A stretch of 64,000 nt of DNA from Armigeres subalbatus (lineage: Eukaryota > Arthropoda > Insecta > Diptera > Culicidae), in contig NC_085139.1 of the NCBI RefSeq assembly GCF_024139115.2, forward strand, positions 7,039,533 to 7,103,532, given 5' to 3'. The translations under genes and the position numbers were made by a program. The notes beneath the pieces were generated by a model, which saw nothing but the letters and a program-made list of their open reading frames with translations, did no database searches and was not told the origin of the DNA. Positions 8,570 to 18,586 of this stretch are shown here, one piece after another. Numbering within the stretch: position 1 is the first letter of the stretch; each line of letters begins with the position of its first letter.

Positions 8570-11540
8570 ACAGCTTGTCGGTTGCTGCTCGGCGCGCCAG
8601 ATTCTCTGCAAGCTGCAGGCAATCTGAGTGGTTGCAGTCGAGACTGCGTTCCACTCTCTCCACCGCTGCTGATGCACATCCTTTGGATAAGATTATCTGG
8701 AGTTGTGTCGACTGACCGCAAAAGCGTCTAGCTTGTGGCTCTTGCTTTCGACGTCGAAACGAGGACATACGGGCAGTCAAAAATGTACTCTGCAGTTTCA
8801 TCAACACTTTTGGGCAGTCTACTGGGCAGAACGGGGACCTCCGTGCCTTTAAACCATGGTTTTGGTACTGCATCGGAAACAGCCATGGCCTGACAGAAAT
8901 TCAAGTTTCAGATGAGAAGCGAACTTCCCCATGGGGTCTCCCCCACCCAGCTTGATATTAGGAATCAGCCGGTGGGTCCACCTACCTTTCGAGTGAGTTA
9001 TCCCACTCGCGCTGCCATCTGGCAACCCGAAGTCACCCTGGTACGCTCGCGGGCTCCTCTGGTTGCCGCGTGTAGCTCAAAACACTCCTCGTCTTCCCGG
9101 ATGACCAGCCCGACTATCACGCAGAAGATGCGTCGTGCGATACCGTGCGTGTAGGCCGATATCACCCTGAGACACATCAAGCGGTAAGGTCGCTCTCCAG
9201 TTTCTACGCAGGTAACTGCTCCATACCCCAGTGCTTTTGCCCAGGACGGTAGCCGCCGTACCTAAGGATAGATGCGGCAACGCCTCGCCAGTAGCCTACG
9301 TCTGCTGGCGCACACCTTGGAGCTATTGGGACATCATCCTCGATAATGCCGCCACAGCGGTCGGTAAGCCGTCTTGCACGCATAGGCTTCGACGCATGGC
9401 TATCGAAGGTAAGCTTGTCGTCTATGATGACCCCAAGAATCTTCAGACTCCGCTTTGAAGTGATCGCGGACGTCTCCACGTGAACAACTGCATGTTGTGC
9501 CGACTTACGGTTACTGACGATCACCTTCTGGTTCTCCTTATGTTGAGCGAGCTCAAGGTCTCTCGCACTCATCCAGTCCGCCACAGTGCTGATCGCGTGT
9601 TCTGCGTTAGTTCTACTTCGAGGATCGAGTCCCGTAGACCTCAGAAGGTTACATCGTCCAGCAAACCGATGATCATTCACACCAGGGGAGGGAACTTTAG
9701 CCTTCGAAACCCGTCGCCTTACATCAGGTTCCATAGTCACCGGGCCCAGGATTGACCTTGCGGGACTCCTGCGGTAATGGGAACACTCTTTCTGACCGGC
9801 ATCGGTCTCATATAGCAGCACACGGTTCCTGGATGTAGCTTTACAAGATCCCGGTACAGTCCCACCGGCAGGCTAAGCCGGTGTAACGGAGCTTGCGATG
9901 GCATCCCAAATTTAACTGCTATTGAATGCGTTCCTCCACGTCCAGTGTGTCACCAATGCTTACAGTATCCCAGAATTCCGCGCCTTTTCCGTTGGATCGC
10001 TACTTCTCTGCAGTCTGCGCGTCCACCGTGGACTTACCCTTCCGAAAACCAAACTGTGTTTGCTCAACTTTGGCCATCCGTACCCTCTGCGTACCGGGGT
10101 GAGCCCTGTTTAGAATGATCTTCTCAAGCAGTTTCGGTCGTGTCTGATCAGGCAGAAGGCGGTGGTCTGTACGCGCGATGGGTCTTGGAAGCTTCCCGGC
10201 CTTCCCGACAGCAGTACCAGCTTCTGCACTTTTTCCATCCCTCTCAGGGGAAACACTCATCAGAGCATCTCTGCATAGCTAGCCTGAACATAAGTTCGGG
10301 TTCGCTATGAAGTCGCTGCCTTGAGTACACTTTGTATTTGGAGAACTCCATCAGGGGCCTGGAGCTTTGTTCATCGCAAGGGTGTTAGCCACTGCGAGAA
10401 GGTAACTCTTCGTTCGTCACCGGAGCCACACTTGCTGTTACACTCCCAGCGCCTTGCAGCGCAGAAAGAGGCCGAGGGACTTGTGGCTCAGGACGGGAAA
10501 AGTACTTCCGATAATCCTCTGCCAACCGGTAAAGACGGTGACCGTTCGAGGGTGAAGGCCCCCGCATGGTCTTGGCCATCCACGATCCTATAGAGCGTCA
10601 CCCCACGGTTTGCATTTGGCACCCTCGCACGGGTTGGCGAAGCACGCTCTCTTGCTGCTCTTAATGGCCTTGTCAAGGGCCCGGTCTCGCAGCTCGAAAC
10701 GCTTCCCGGCGGACCCGCTCTTTCCTGCCTCCTCGGTGCGGGAGCTCCGATGCCGTCCTACGTCTGTGCCTTGAGGCCCGCTGGGCTGATCGTAGGGCTG
10801 CAATTTCGGCACTCCACCAGTATGCCCGGGCGTCTCTGCCATTTCTTGGCATGGGCTTTCCTCGGCATAATGGCGTCGCACGCGCGTGATGGGACAACTA
10901 CCAGCGCATCCCCGCTTAGAGCTGTCGGTGTTGGCCTCCAGATCCCCAGGGCCGCGGTGAAAACTTCGCTGTCGAAGTGATTGGACTTCCACCCACAGAC
11001 CTGACAGGGATCCACGAGTTTTGCCAAGTGCCTCGAGTAACGCTTGTCCTCTCTGATTGGTGCAGCAAGCTGCACGTTCCACTGCCCAAACATTAAAATC
11101 TCCCGCTATAACGTGAACAGGCTCCGGCATACCGTTGATCTTGGCTGTCCGCGACACCCTCCGCCATGGTGTGTACAACCTCTTGGAACCGAAGGTACCT
11201 TTCACGTTGCGGGTTGCAGAATATGCCGCCGACCTGGAACCCGTCCGCCGCGAAGTTACCGTTGTCAGCAGGGGACGTTGTGGGGTCGGATGGGAGGCGA
11301 CATCGGTCCTCGACTCGAGACCGACTGCCACAGCAGTTGCTGGAGTTACACAGTGGTTCCAGGTTCAGCTGTGTTACTTGCGGCTTTTCCGATTGGCCTC
11401 TCGAAGGGACACGCAAGCGCCCGCCGCTTGGCATGGTTCCGGGCACTGCCTTCTTACTGCCAGCGCAGATGAGGCACCTAAGGTGCCTTGTACGCATCCG
11501 ATCCTGCGCCTTGTGTCTCTCCTCGCCACAGCGACGGCAC
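8570..11540 (-). pseudogene. R1-A copy I ORF2: endonuclease/reverse transcriptase, many frameshifts
   Basis: Fragments of the R1-type ORF2 are readable on the minus strand: the endonuclease phrase VIAGDFNVWAVE near 11090, QFGFRKGKSTVDAQT near 10000-10060, the domain after reverse transcriptase with SLKILGVIIDDKLTF near 9400-9450, and a C-terminal region with IREDEECFEL near 9080. The better copy is at 43578-46696. The frame is lost every 50-100 codons, mostly by inserted bases, which is unusual for plain decay. Confidence 0.8.
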
Positions 11541-11640
11541 ATCTTGCTTCAGTCCGGGCCGCTTGCAGTCAGAAGACTTGTTGCCCGGACTCAAAGGCAC
11601 CGGTAGCACCTGTCCACTGTGAAGGTGGCTGGAGCACGCT
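11093..11640 (-). pseudogene. R1-A copy I ORF1, zinc-knuckle part
   Basis: Minus-strand remains of the gag-like ORF1, with MCRRCGEERHKAQDRM and RCLICAGSKKAVPG (11542-11430), correspond to the knuckle region at 46654-46923. Frames are broken. The upstream part of the same ORF1 lies beyond the inserted block, at 13540-14171. Confidence 0.65.
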
Positions 11641-12193
11641 TACTGGGCATACTGACCAGCCGATCTTCACGCTTCCCTTTCTCGAGTGACGCTTTTTAGC
11701 GTCAGCCACCGGTGATCTGAGATGGAGGCTACCTGCGTGCCAAAGAATCCCCTCTTAGACGTGAGGACCGCTCAACCTATGTGCCGCACTGCTCTTTGAC
11801 GGCAGAGGAACAAATGACGTCTTCCGCGGTCGTGACCTCGTCCAGTTGCTTACACTGGAGGGTCCACTTCCGCACCCAACGACCTGACCTGAAGCGCCGT
11901 CACCCCCAAGGACCTCCTGGGCAAGCTTTTGTGGCTACCCCGCTGGATTGCGCGTCACGCTTCAACACCAAGATCATGTCACCGTTCTTGGTACGTCTGA
12001 CGCTGCGCACATCCTGCCGCCAACTAGGGCCGATGGGCTATCGGCCGCTTGCAGCGATTTGAGGACATCCGGCGTATTTGTCCTTGTCGGTTTTGCACCA
12101 GCAAGGTTACATGTTACCGAACTATGGCCTGCAACAATGAGAAAACCGGTTTCATTCTATGCCGTAGAATTTGCCACCTTGAACTTTTTATAG
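11641..12193 (-). other. R1-A ORF1 middle part, unreadable frames
   Basis: It sits between the knuckle region and the inserted block and has no counterpart in copy II, which goes from the knuckles to the ORF1 start in about 140 bases. It is probably R1-A gag sequence deleted from copy II, but the frames are too broken to name domains. Confidence 0.35.
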
Positions 12194-13505
12194 GATTAGC
12201 TAGAATTAAAAACCTTTTTTTTTTTGGAACGGTAGGTTGGCTCATGATCATAATTGCTTAACTTATATTTTTAGATTTGTATAAATTACCATAACCCTAC
12301 TAATGGCAATTAGGACCAAAAAAGTAAATATCAATTTCTTAGGAAATTTCAAAAGCAATTTTTTTGTACAACTTAAACTAATTATACTAACCTAATCAAA
12401 ACTGTTCACATCTCGACATCGATGACCACTATTATTGCGTCTACCTAGTTCCGGGCATGGGAAGTGAGAGAGTAAGAACCGGCAACAGCAGAGGCCGACC
12501 AAAATAGGAAGACAGGGATCAAGTAGTGAGGATTGAACGATCGACGAGGACGCACGTATCCACGCAGCTCGTTAAACGACAGGACGACCAAAATTCTTCA
12601 CGCGATAGAGTGCCAGTAACACGCCGGATTTTAAGTGCTAAGCCCAAAACAGGGACCGACATCGAAGTCCCAAACCCAATCGCCGGACGTTTTCCCGTGC
12701 ATCGATTTATTTATTCGGACGAGTGAGCCAGTGCATATTGCGCCAACCTTGGCACAGGTTTGGTTCGCTTCAGGCCAGGGACTGTGTTCTCCCCTCGTGT
12801 GTCTCAGGTGTTGCCCTCCTCACCAAGTGAAGCCTCGTGTGCCTCCGGAGTGTTACCCTCACCAAGTGAACTCTCGTGAACCGCCACTTCCGAGCAGTGC
12901 CTACGACGATCCACGCCGAGAAAGGAAAGCCGCTTATCGAAAGGACACGAACCTTACGTGGGTGAGTGGCGAGTCCCTTGTGCTGGTGGCCGGTGAGCCC
13001 CCAAATCATTACCGCGCCACACCGTGGCGCGGAGAGTGGCACCCACAGTTTTGGAGGTAAGAAGGCTCTTGTGAGGTCCGGCAGGACTACCCCCCGCTTT
13101 ACAGGCTGGCCCAAAATCCGATGCGCTGCCACTCGCTCACGAGCCAAGGAACGTCATCGGAAAAAAAACGCTTCCATACCCACCCAGCGAAGCTTCCACA
13201 GACTCCGAAGGTCCACATTTCGATGACCGGAAGCAACTCGCAAGGAAGCTGAGAAAGCCAGCACGATCCCTTACCGAGGGGTTACCCTGGAAATCGCGCT
13301 ACGACGGCGGTCGGCCCATCATGAGATCGACAGAGAACAACCTCCCGAACCATCCTCAACCACGACCGGTATCGACTACGCCCACCCCTCTCCAACAGCG
13401 CGTCAAGGTATGTTTCGGTGGCCTCTCTCGTTCCCTTTACTCCCAATCCTACCCACCTCATGCCAATTCCTTCCATAAAAAAACAAATAAAAAAAAGCTA
13501 TGAAC
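12194..13505 (+). other. Unidentified 1.3-kb block inserted in R1-A copy I
   Basis: The left 230 bases are AT-rich with a T run at about 12216-12226. The right 1.1 kb is GC-richer and ends in A-rich sequence (13477-13499). A plus-strand frame 12635-13060 (141 codons) is open but resembles nothing I know. The phrase TCACCAAGTGAA occurs twice (12821 and 12859). It could be a retroelement UTR or LTR piece, or host sequence; copy II lacks it. Confidence 0.35.
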
Positions 13506-13539
13506 TGAATTTGTAATTGTATTGTTCTTTTTACACTAG

Positions 13540-14171
13540 AGCCTTAGGTGCGTAACATTTCCGTCCTCTTCTGTTGGTTGCTTATGCTCCACTTCTGGAA
13601 TCTGGTTGGCCAGGTTTTTCCGAGCATTGTGATGCCGACCAGAAGTACAGGTAAGCTCCCTGAGCTGTAGCCGCAGTGCAGGCCTCGCCTCTGTCTCTCA
13701 CCTTCTTCGCAGGTCGAGGGGTGTTCGACTTCTGCACCCCTACTGACCAGCTGCCCAGAGATTTGCAAATCCTTCGGCGGATACTAATGGCTGGCTGGGG
13801 CCAGCCTTGTGGAGTCAACAACTTGTGCCTGTCTAGTGCCTTTCACCATCTTGAGCGGCAGGCACGCCCTTCGGAAGCCGGTGCACCATCAGGCGACGTT
13901 TTGCTTTTGATGGTAGCGCGTTTGGGTCAACGAGCTTGGCGTTTGGCGTTGGTGTTCTGCTTGCCGCCTATGAACTCGATGATCTCATCGAGGTTGTAAA
14001 CCACCACCCGTATCCCTGGTAGTGGCTCATCGAGGCGATGCCAGGCAGGAGCTGCTCGCCACCACCACTGGAGACTGTTCGGTACTGCCAATGGCAGCAA
14101 CCGTCCTCCACTCTCCCCTCTCTAATAAGGGACCTCGCTTTAGACCCCTTTTTGGCAAAGGAGTCCGTCAC
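13540..14171 (-). pseudogene. R1-A copy I ORF1, N-terminal part
   Basis: Minus-strand frames 14171-13968 and 13821-13582 correspond to the ORF1 start also present at 47060-47262. They show the shared GCCHWQYRTVSSGGGEQ phrase near the start, then a Lys/Arg-rich stretch. The frames do not join. No catalytic motif is expected in this region. Confidence 0.55.
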
Positions 14172-14384
14172 CTCCCATCTCCAACGATTTTTTGTCTTTC
14201 AAGGAAACTCATTTGCTGTATGGGTCCCCCTTGCGCGCATGCTGCCAGAATCCTACTGGAGGTAGTCGCCTTTAGTGATCCCATGGTTGTCTATACTGCC
14301 TTGCGGTAAGCAAAGGAGGCCATGCGGTAGACACTTGCGTGTTGCAGAAGCCAGATCAGCGCAAGTCAGGAAAGGGCATCTGAG

Positions 14385-14796
14385 CAGTGTTGTAAAATGT
14401 CATTTGCATTCGTTTGTATAATTCTCCCCAGAACTTTTTCCAGAAGGTAGCTATCAAATCATGAGTAGCATGACGAACTTATAGCGCTTAAATGTGCCTA
14501 CAACTTTTTGTCTAACAAGACATTTACGCTGTAGAATTTATGTAATCCCTGAGGGCGTGGAAAGGCAAAAATGTCATTCAAATGACATTGTATGTCAGAA
14601 ATGACACGTATTGACATTTTGGAGGAGTTTTCGCTCTCAGCCTCAGATGTTGTATTCAAAGTAATGTACCCTTGGACAAATATATAGCCCTACTCAACCG
14701 TTATGAGTACATCTAAAATTATGAGAATAAGTTTGGCTTCTAAAAAGTTATGAACAAATTAGTCAAATGACATGCAGATGACATTTTACAAGCCTG
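14385..14796. mobile_element. hAT-type MITE, 412 bp
   Basis: The terminal inverted repeats are CAGTGTTGTAAAATGTCATT at the left and, read inward from the right, CAGGCTTGTAAAATGTCATC. The flanks CATCTGAG (14377-14384) and CATCTGGA (14797-14804) look like an 8-base target duplication with late changes, pointing to the hAT superfamily. Internal TGACATTT phrases repeat near both ends. There is no coding sequence. It lies in the R1-A 5' region of copy I, a segment deleted from copy II. Confidence 0.7.
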
Positions 14797-15167
14797 CATC
14801 TGGAGCCCTACTCCCGCAATGAAGGCAGAAAACTGGATGGCAGGATTGGGCAAGGCCCGCCACGGTTTTAGGGGTGGAAGACAGCCTAGCCATTAGGCCA
14901 CTCGCCGTTTCGAGTCGGTGTCACCCGGCCCTACTAGAGAGTAGAATGTCAGGCTGCCCAGCCCTCAGCTTTACAATATCGTAATATGCCATACACAGCC
15001 ATGACGCGCCTGCCAGAACCATAATTGAGACCTTGCTGGCGTCAGCCTCAATGCGCTACCGCCCTCCCTCGTGTGTGGTTCATTTTATACCCTAGCCCTT
15101 CCTTTGCCGTTGATACGCTATCGTTTCCAGCGAGCACCGCGCAGAGGCGAACTACGCTGCCCGCCGG

Positions 15168-15250
15168 GTCGTCTCGTACCTGCCGGATCGGAAGTGAACA
15201 CCATCTTTGCAGGGGCCCATCGTACCCTTCCGGCTTTAGCTACATGGGAC
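15168..15250 (-). mobile_element. RTE fragment flanking R1-A copy I
   Basis: Directly after GTCGTCTCGTACC the sequence reads TGCCGGATCGGAAGTGAACA and continues with CACCATCTTTGCAGG, the RTE sequence that would follow the fragment at 42639-42849. R1-A therefore inserted into an RTE copy, and this is the far side of that RTE. Confidence 0.6.
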
Positions 15251-15689
15251 AATTAGGTGCAGAACGTCAAGGGAGACTTATATTCATTTAATACAGTCGA
15301 CTTTCCACGTCTCGATGTTTTATATCTCGATAATTCTTCCGCGAGACCAGTGCAAGATGACGTGGGTTGACGGTTTACGGAAAGCTTGTTCACAGGGACG
15401 AATCTATGGGCAGCTTCTGGAAAAACTGCTTTGCGATTAATTAAGAATATTGATGTCTTTCGTGGTGATTTGTATGGTGAGGAATTAAAGCATATCACTG
15501 GAATATTCGGATTAAAGGCGGTTTTGAGCGAAAATTACGCAGTTTTGTTTCCGTGATGGAATTTTGAATTCTAACACCCTGTAAAGCAAGCTCCACTGTG
15601 AAATGTCAAATAAAGTGAGGTTAAGTCAAGATCTTGCATTGGTCTGTATGTCGATGGTTTTATCGGTCCCTTCAGTTAAACGCCCCGCC
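15251..15689. other. Unassigned spacer with one pogo-like terminus
   Basis: At 15292 the sequence TA followed by CAGTCGACTTTCCACGTCTC (15294-15313) and a second TCTCGAT resembles the terminal repeat of pogo/Tigger-type transposons, which insert at TA. I found no matching right end, so it is a truncated terminus at best. The rest of the spacer shows no coding or repeat signal. Confidence 0.4.
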
Positions 15690-17202
15690 AGTAAATAAAC
15701 AAGCAGAAAAATGCTTCAAATGTTTGGGCTTCGGACACTGGGCAGTGTTGGAAATGCGGAGAAACAGGTTATTTTGCGAAGGACTGCGCGCAAAAACCCA
15801 AGTGCATGCTTTGTACACCAGAGGACGGAAATGACCATCAGACGGGTGGCTGAAAATGCCCTGCATTTACGAGTGCGATCGCAGGCCAGCAGTAGTGAAT
15901 ATAATTCAGGTGTCAGAATCAATCGCGATATCGCAGTAGCTATTATGGTAGTCAACAGAAACGATGTGTGACGCAACAATAATTGCAGAAACGTATCGAG
16001 TTCCTCCTGATAACGGTAGCTGGAAGTTCTTGCTTAGCAGGGTTGCAGAGGATTTCCATGTGAAAGATTCGTGATCGTCGCCAAACCAGCAGAGGCCATT
16101 TACGTATGCGAGCTGCCTATGAGCCTCCAAGGTGGACAGTGGATGCTAGAGCGGTTAACCGACAACCGGACGGAGGCCAGTAGTTATGGAAGGTGATTCC
16201 AGTACGCAATTCTGTGGAGTGGAGCAGCAGAGTCACCAGTACGAGGAGGGTATATTCTCCAGGAAGATCTGGCGAAGCTGAATCTGAAAAACTAGAAGAA
16301 GAAGAAGAAGAAAGATGTGCGAGTGTGCAATGCAGGCGCTGTAAGCACATTTCCGAGAGAAGGGAGAGTCTGTCATCATTATCACGTTCTGCAGTACTTC
16401 GCTAATGGCGAACATGAACTGGAGTAAGCGAATAGTACACCCATAGCGCTATTGGCGGGCAGCGAAACCCTGCAAGAGCAGCAAGGGAAAGAGTGGGCGT
16501 TGAGCAGAAGTGGAAGACGAAAGGCTTTGACTGGGACCTCTTTGTTTAGGCACTTTGACCGGACAGCACTTTCGAGAACGTAGATTCAGCCGAGGCTCAT
16601 AAGGATGGTAGCGGCTTGCGATGCCGCAATGTCGCGAAAACTGGAGCCTTGGAGCATTCGGCGTCCAGCCTGCTGGTGGAGCAGAGAGGCTCAGTGCGCT
16701 TTACGCGCTACTTGTCTCAAGTAGTGAAGACGGAACCAGAGAGATAGGAGCGCAAGGCGGCGTTCCAGTAAGCTAGAACCACATTGAAACGGGCAATCAA
16801 GGAATTAGCACGTCAGATTACCACAAAGAGCTATGCCGAGAACCAGACGCCAATCCCTGGGGTGACGCGTTGTAATGGCGAAGATCAAGAATCCCGTCGA
16901 CGACAGCTGAAATTCTTTGAACGGAAATTGCCAAGGTCTCTTCCCGAAACACGATCCGACTACGTGGCCATTACCGACGAAGAAAAAGAAGCAATTTCCG
17001 AGGATCGGCAGTTGTCCAATGACGAGTTAATAGGCTGCGAAGCGCCTGAAAACGAAGAAAGCTTGCACTGCGATTTTGGCATATCCGGATTTTGTTCAGA
17101 ACGATACTCCAGAAGTACTTGGACGAGGGGTAACTTTTCAGAGATGTGGAATACCCCGGACGCTGTTGCTGCTGCCCAAAACAGGAAAGCCTCCGGGAAA
17201 TT
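15690..17202 (+). mobile_element. R1-clade retrotransposon R1-B, copy I, decayed fragment
   Basis: A plus-strand fragment. A zinc-knuckle ORF1 end (EKCFKCLGFGHWA near 15710, then in another frame CAQKPKCMLC near 15790) is followed by endonuclease remains (16185-16440), the R1 linker (16620-16880) and the start of reverse transcriptase (16890-17202). It matches 47265-48524. Frames are broken repeatedly. After 17202 it diverges abruptly from copy II, so the reverse transcriptase core is missing. Confidence 0.75.
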
Positions 17203-17219
17203 ATTTTGATTGTATGTCA

Positions 17220-17425
17220 TGCCCAGAAACCCATTGCCCTGAAAGTGATTTAGAAATTAATTCCCTGAATGTACTGCTCCCCAGAAAACCATTCCCCAGA
17301 ATGCCCCATTGCCCGAAAAGGAACATTCCCAGAATACCCTCATCCCCGAAAGACATTCCACAGAATGTCCTAATCCCCCAGAATACCATACCCCCAGAAT
17401 ACCTTGTTTCCTGGAATTGCGACTA
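17220..17425 (+). repeat. Degenerate tandem repeat with CCCCAGAATRCC units
   Basis: Phrases of the form CCCCAGAATGCCCATT, CCCAGAATACC and CCCCGAAAGACATTCC recur about ten times at intervals of 15-22 bases. No unit is exact. The array begins where R1-B copy I breaks off. Confidence 0.55.
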
Positions 17426-17439
17426 AATACCCACACAAA

Positions 17440-17653
17440 AGTTCGTATGAATACTAAATACGATGTCGTTTAGCATAAGTCCGTTTAGCACTCAATGCCA
17501 TTTGGCATACCAAGGTTAGTGGCCGGGGCCATTTAATAAATACCATTTGACATAACGACCGTTTTGGCAAGTAAAACAGTCATAATAATGATTTGGGGCA
17601 TTTGGCACTGTGACCATTTAGCGCCTGCCAAATTAAAAGCAATGCGTAACTTC
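17440..17653 (+). repeat. Degenerate repeat with CATTTGGCAT/GTTTAGCA units, up to the gap
   Basis: Short phrases such as GTTTAGCATAAG, GTTTAGCACT, CATTTGGCATACC, CATTTGACATAACGACC, CATTTGGCACTGTGACC and CATTTAGCGCC follow one another about every 20-25 bases. The array runs into the assembly gap, suggesting that the gap exists because the repeat is longer. Confidence 0.5.
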
Positions 17654-18586
17654 NNNNNNNNNNNNNNNNNNNNNNNNNNNNNNNNNNNNNNNNNNNNNNN
17701 NNNNNNNNNNNNNNNNNNNNNNNNNNNNNNNNNNNNNNNNNNNNNNNNNNNNNNNNNNNNNNNNNNNNNNNNNNNNNNNNNNNNNNNNNNNNNNNNNNNN
17801 NNNNNNNNNNNNNNNNNNNNNNNNNNNNNNNNNNNNNNNNNNNNNNNNNNNNNNNNNNNNNNNNNNNNNNNNNNNNNNNNNNNNNNNNNNNNNNNNNNNN
17901 NNNNNNNNNNNNNNNNNNNNNNNNNNNNNNNNNNNNNNNNNNNNNNNNNNNNNNNNNNNNNNNNNNNNNNNNNNNNNNNNNNNNNNNNNNNNNNNNNNNN
18001 NNNNNNNNNNNNNNNNNNNNNNNNNNNNNNNNNNNNNNNNNNNNNNNNNNNNNNNNNNNNNNNNNNNNNNNNNNNNNNNNNNNNNNNNNNNNNNNNNNNN
18101 NNNNNNNNNNNNNNNNNNNNNNNNNNNNNNNNNNNNNNNNNNNNNNNNNNNNNNNNNNNNNNNNNNNNNNNNNNNNNNNNNNNNNNNNNNNNNNNNNNNN
18201 NNNNNNNNNNNNNNNNNNNNNNNNNNNNNNNNNNNNNNNNNNNNNNNNNNNNNNNNNNNNNNNNNNNNNNNNNNNNNNNNNNNNNNNNNNNNNNNNNNNN
18301 NNNNNNNNNNNNNNNNNNNNNNNNNNNNNNNNNNNNNNNNNNNNNNNNNNNNNNNNNNNNNNNNNNNNNNNNNNNNNNNNNNNNNNNNNNNNNNNNNNNN
18401 NNNNNNNNNNNNNNNNNNNNNNNNNNNNNNNNNNNNNNNNNNNNNNNNNNNNNNNNNNNNNNNNNNNNNNNNNNNNNNNNNNNNNNNNNNNNNNNNNNNN
18501 NNNNNNNNNNNNNNNNNNNNNNNNNNNNNNNNNNNNNNNNNNNNNNNNNNNNNNNNNNNNNNNNNNNNNNNNNNNNNNNNNNNNNN
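17654..18586. other. Assembly gap (933 N)
   Basis: A run of 933 unknown bases. The odd length suggests a size estimated from read pairs. The left edge is a short-repeat array and the right edge is the C-terminal end of a copia pol, so the missing part probably holds repeat array plus the copia 3' LTR. Confidence 0.95.

Larger units (their letters stand above)
7620..15167 (-). mobile_element. R1-clade retrotransposon R1-A, copy I, heavily interrupted
   Basis: Minus-strand R1-clade element with 3' UTR repeats (about 7880-8480), ORF2 (8570-11540) and ORF1 (about 11093-11640 and 13540-14171). Its 5' end is placed at 15167 because the next 13 bases, GTCGTCTCGTACC (15168-15180), equal the bases just outside the poly(A) end of the other copy (42837-42849), as expected of a target duplication. 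It is interrupted by a 1.3-kb unidentified block (12194-13505) and a hAT-type MITE (14385-14796). Many single-base insertions relative to copy II break every frame. Confidence 0.75.
45..17202 (+). repeat. Segment I of a large direct duplication (ALG14 locus)
   Basis: This stretch matches 26335-48524 in the same order and orientation: ALG14, its downstream flank, a minus-strand R1-clade element, then a plus-strand R1-clade element. The match begins at CCTTCTGAACTATCGC (45 and 26335) and fades at GGGAAATT (17202 and 48524). It is interrupted where one copy carries a transposon the other lacks. The left boundary may lie outside the window. It could be a true tandem segmental duplication or two haplotypes placed one after the other during scaffolding; the sequence alone does not decide. 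Confidence 0.85.

Noticed and set aside
10588..11331. A 247-codon frame read as one new gene in R1-A copy I
   Set aside because: It is a frameshift mosaic of the R1 endonuclease and linker. Comparison with 45500-46430 shows that indels fuse different frames of the same element.
16290..16320. GAA-codon run (EEEEEE) as an acidic protein domain in R1-B copy I
   Set aside because: It is a short AGA repeat absent from the matching place in copy II (47633), so it is a microsatellite expansion or error, not a domain.
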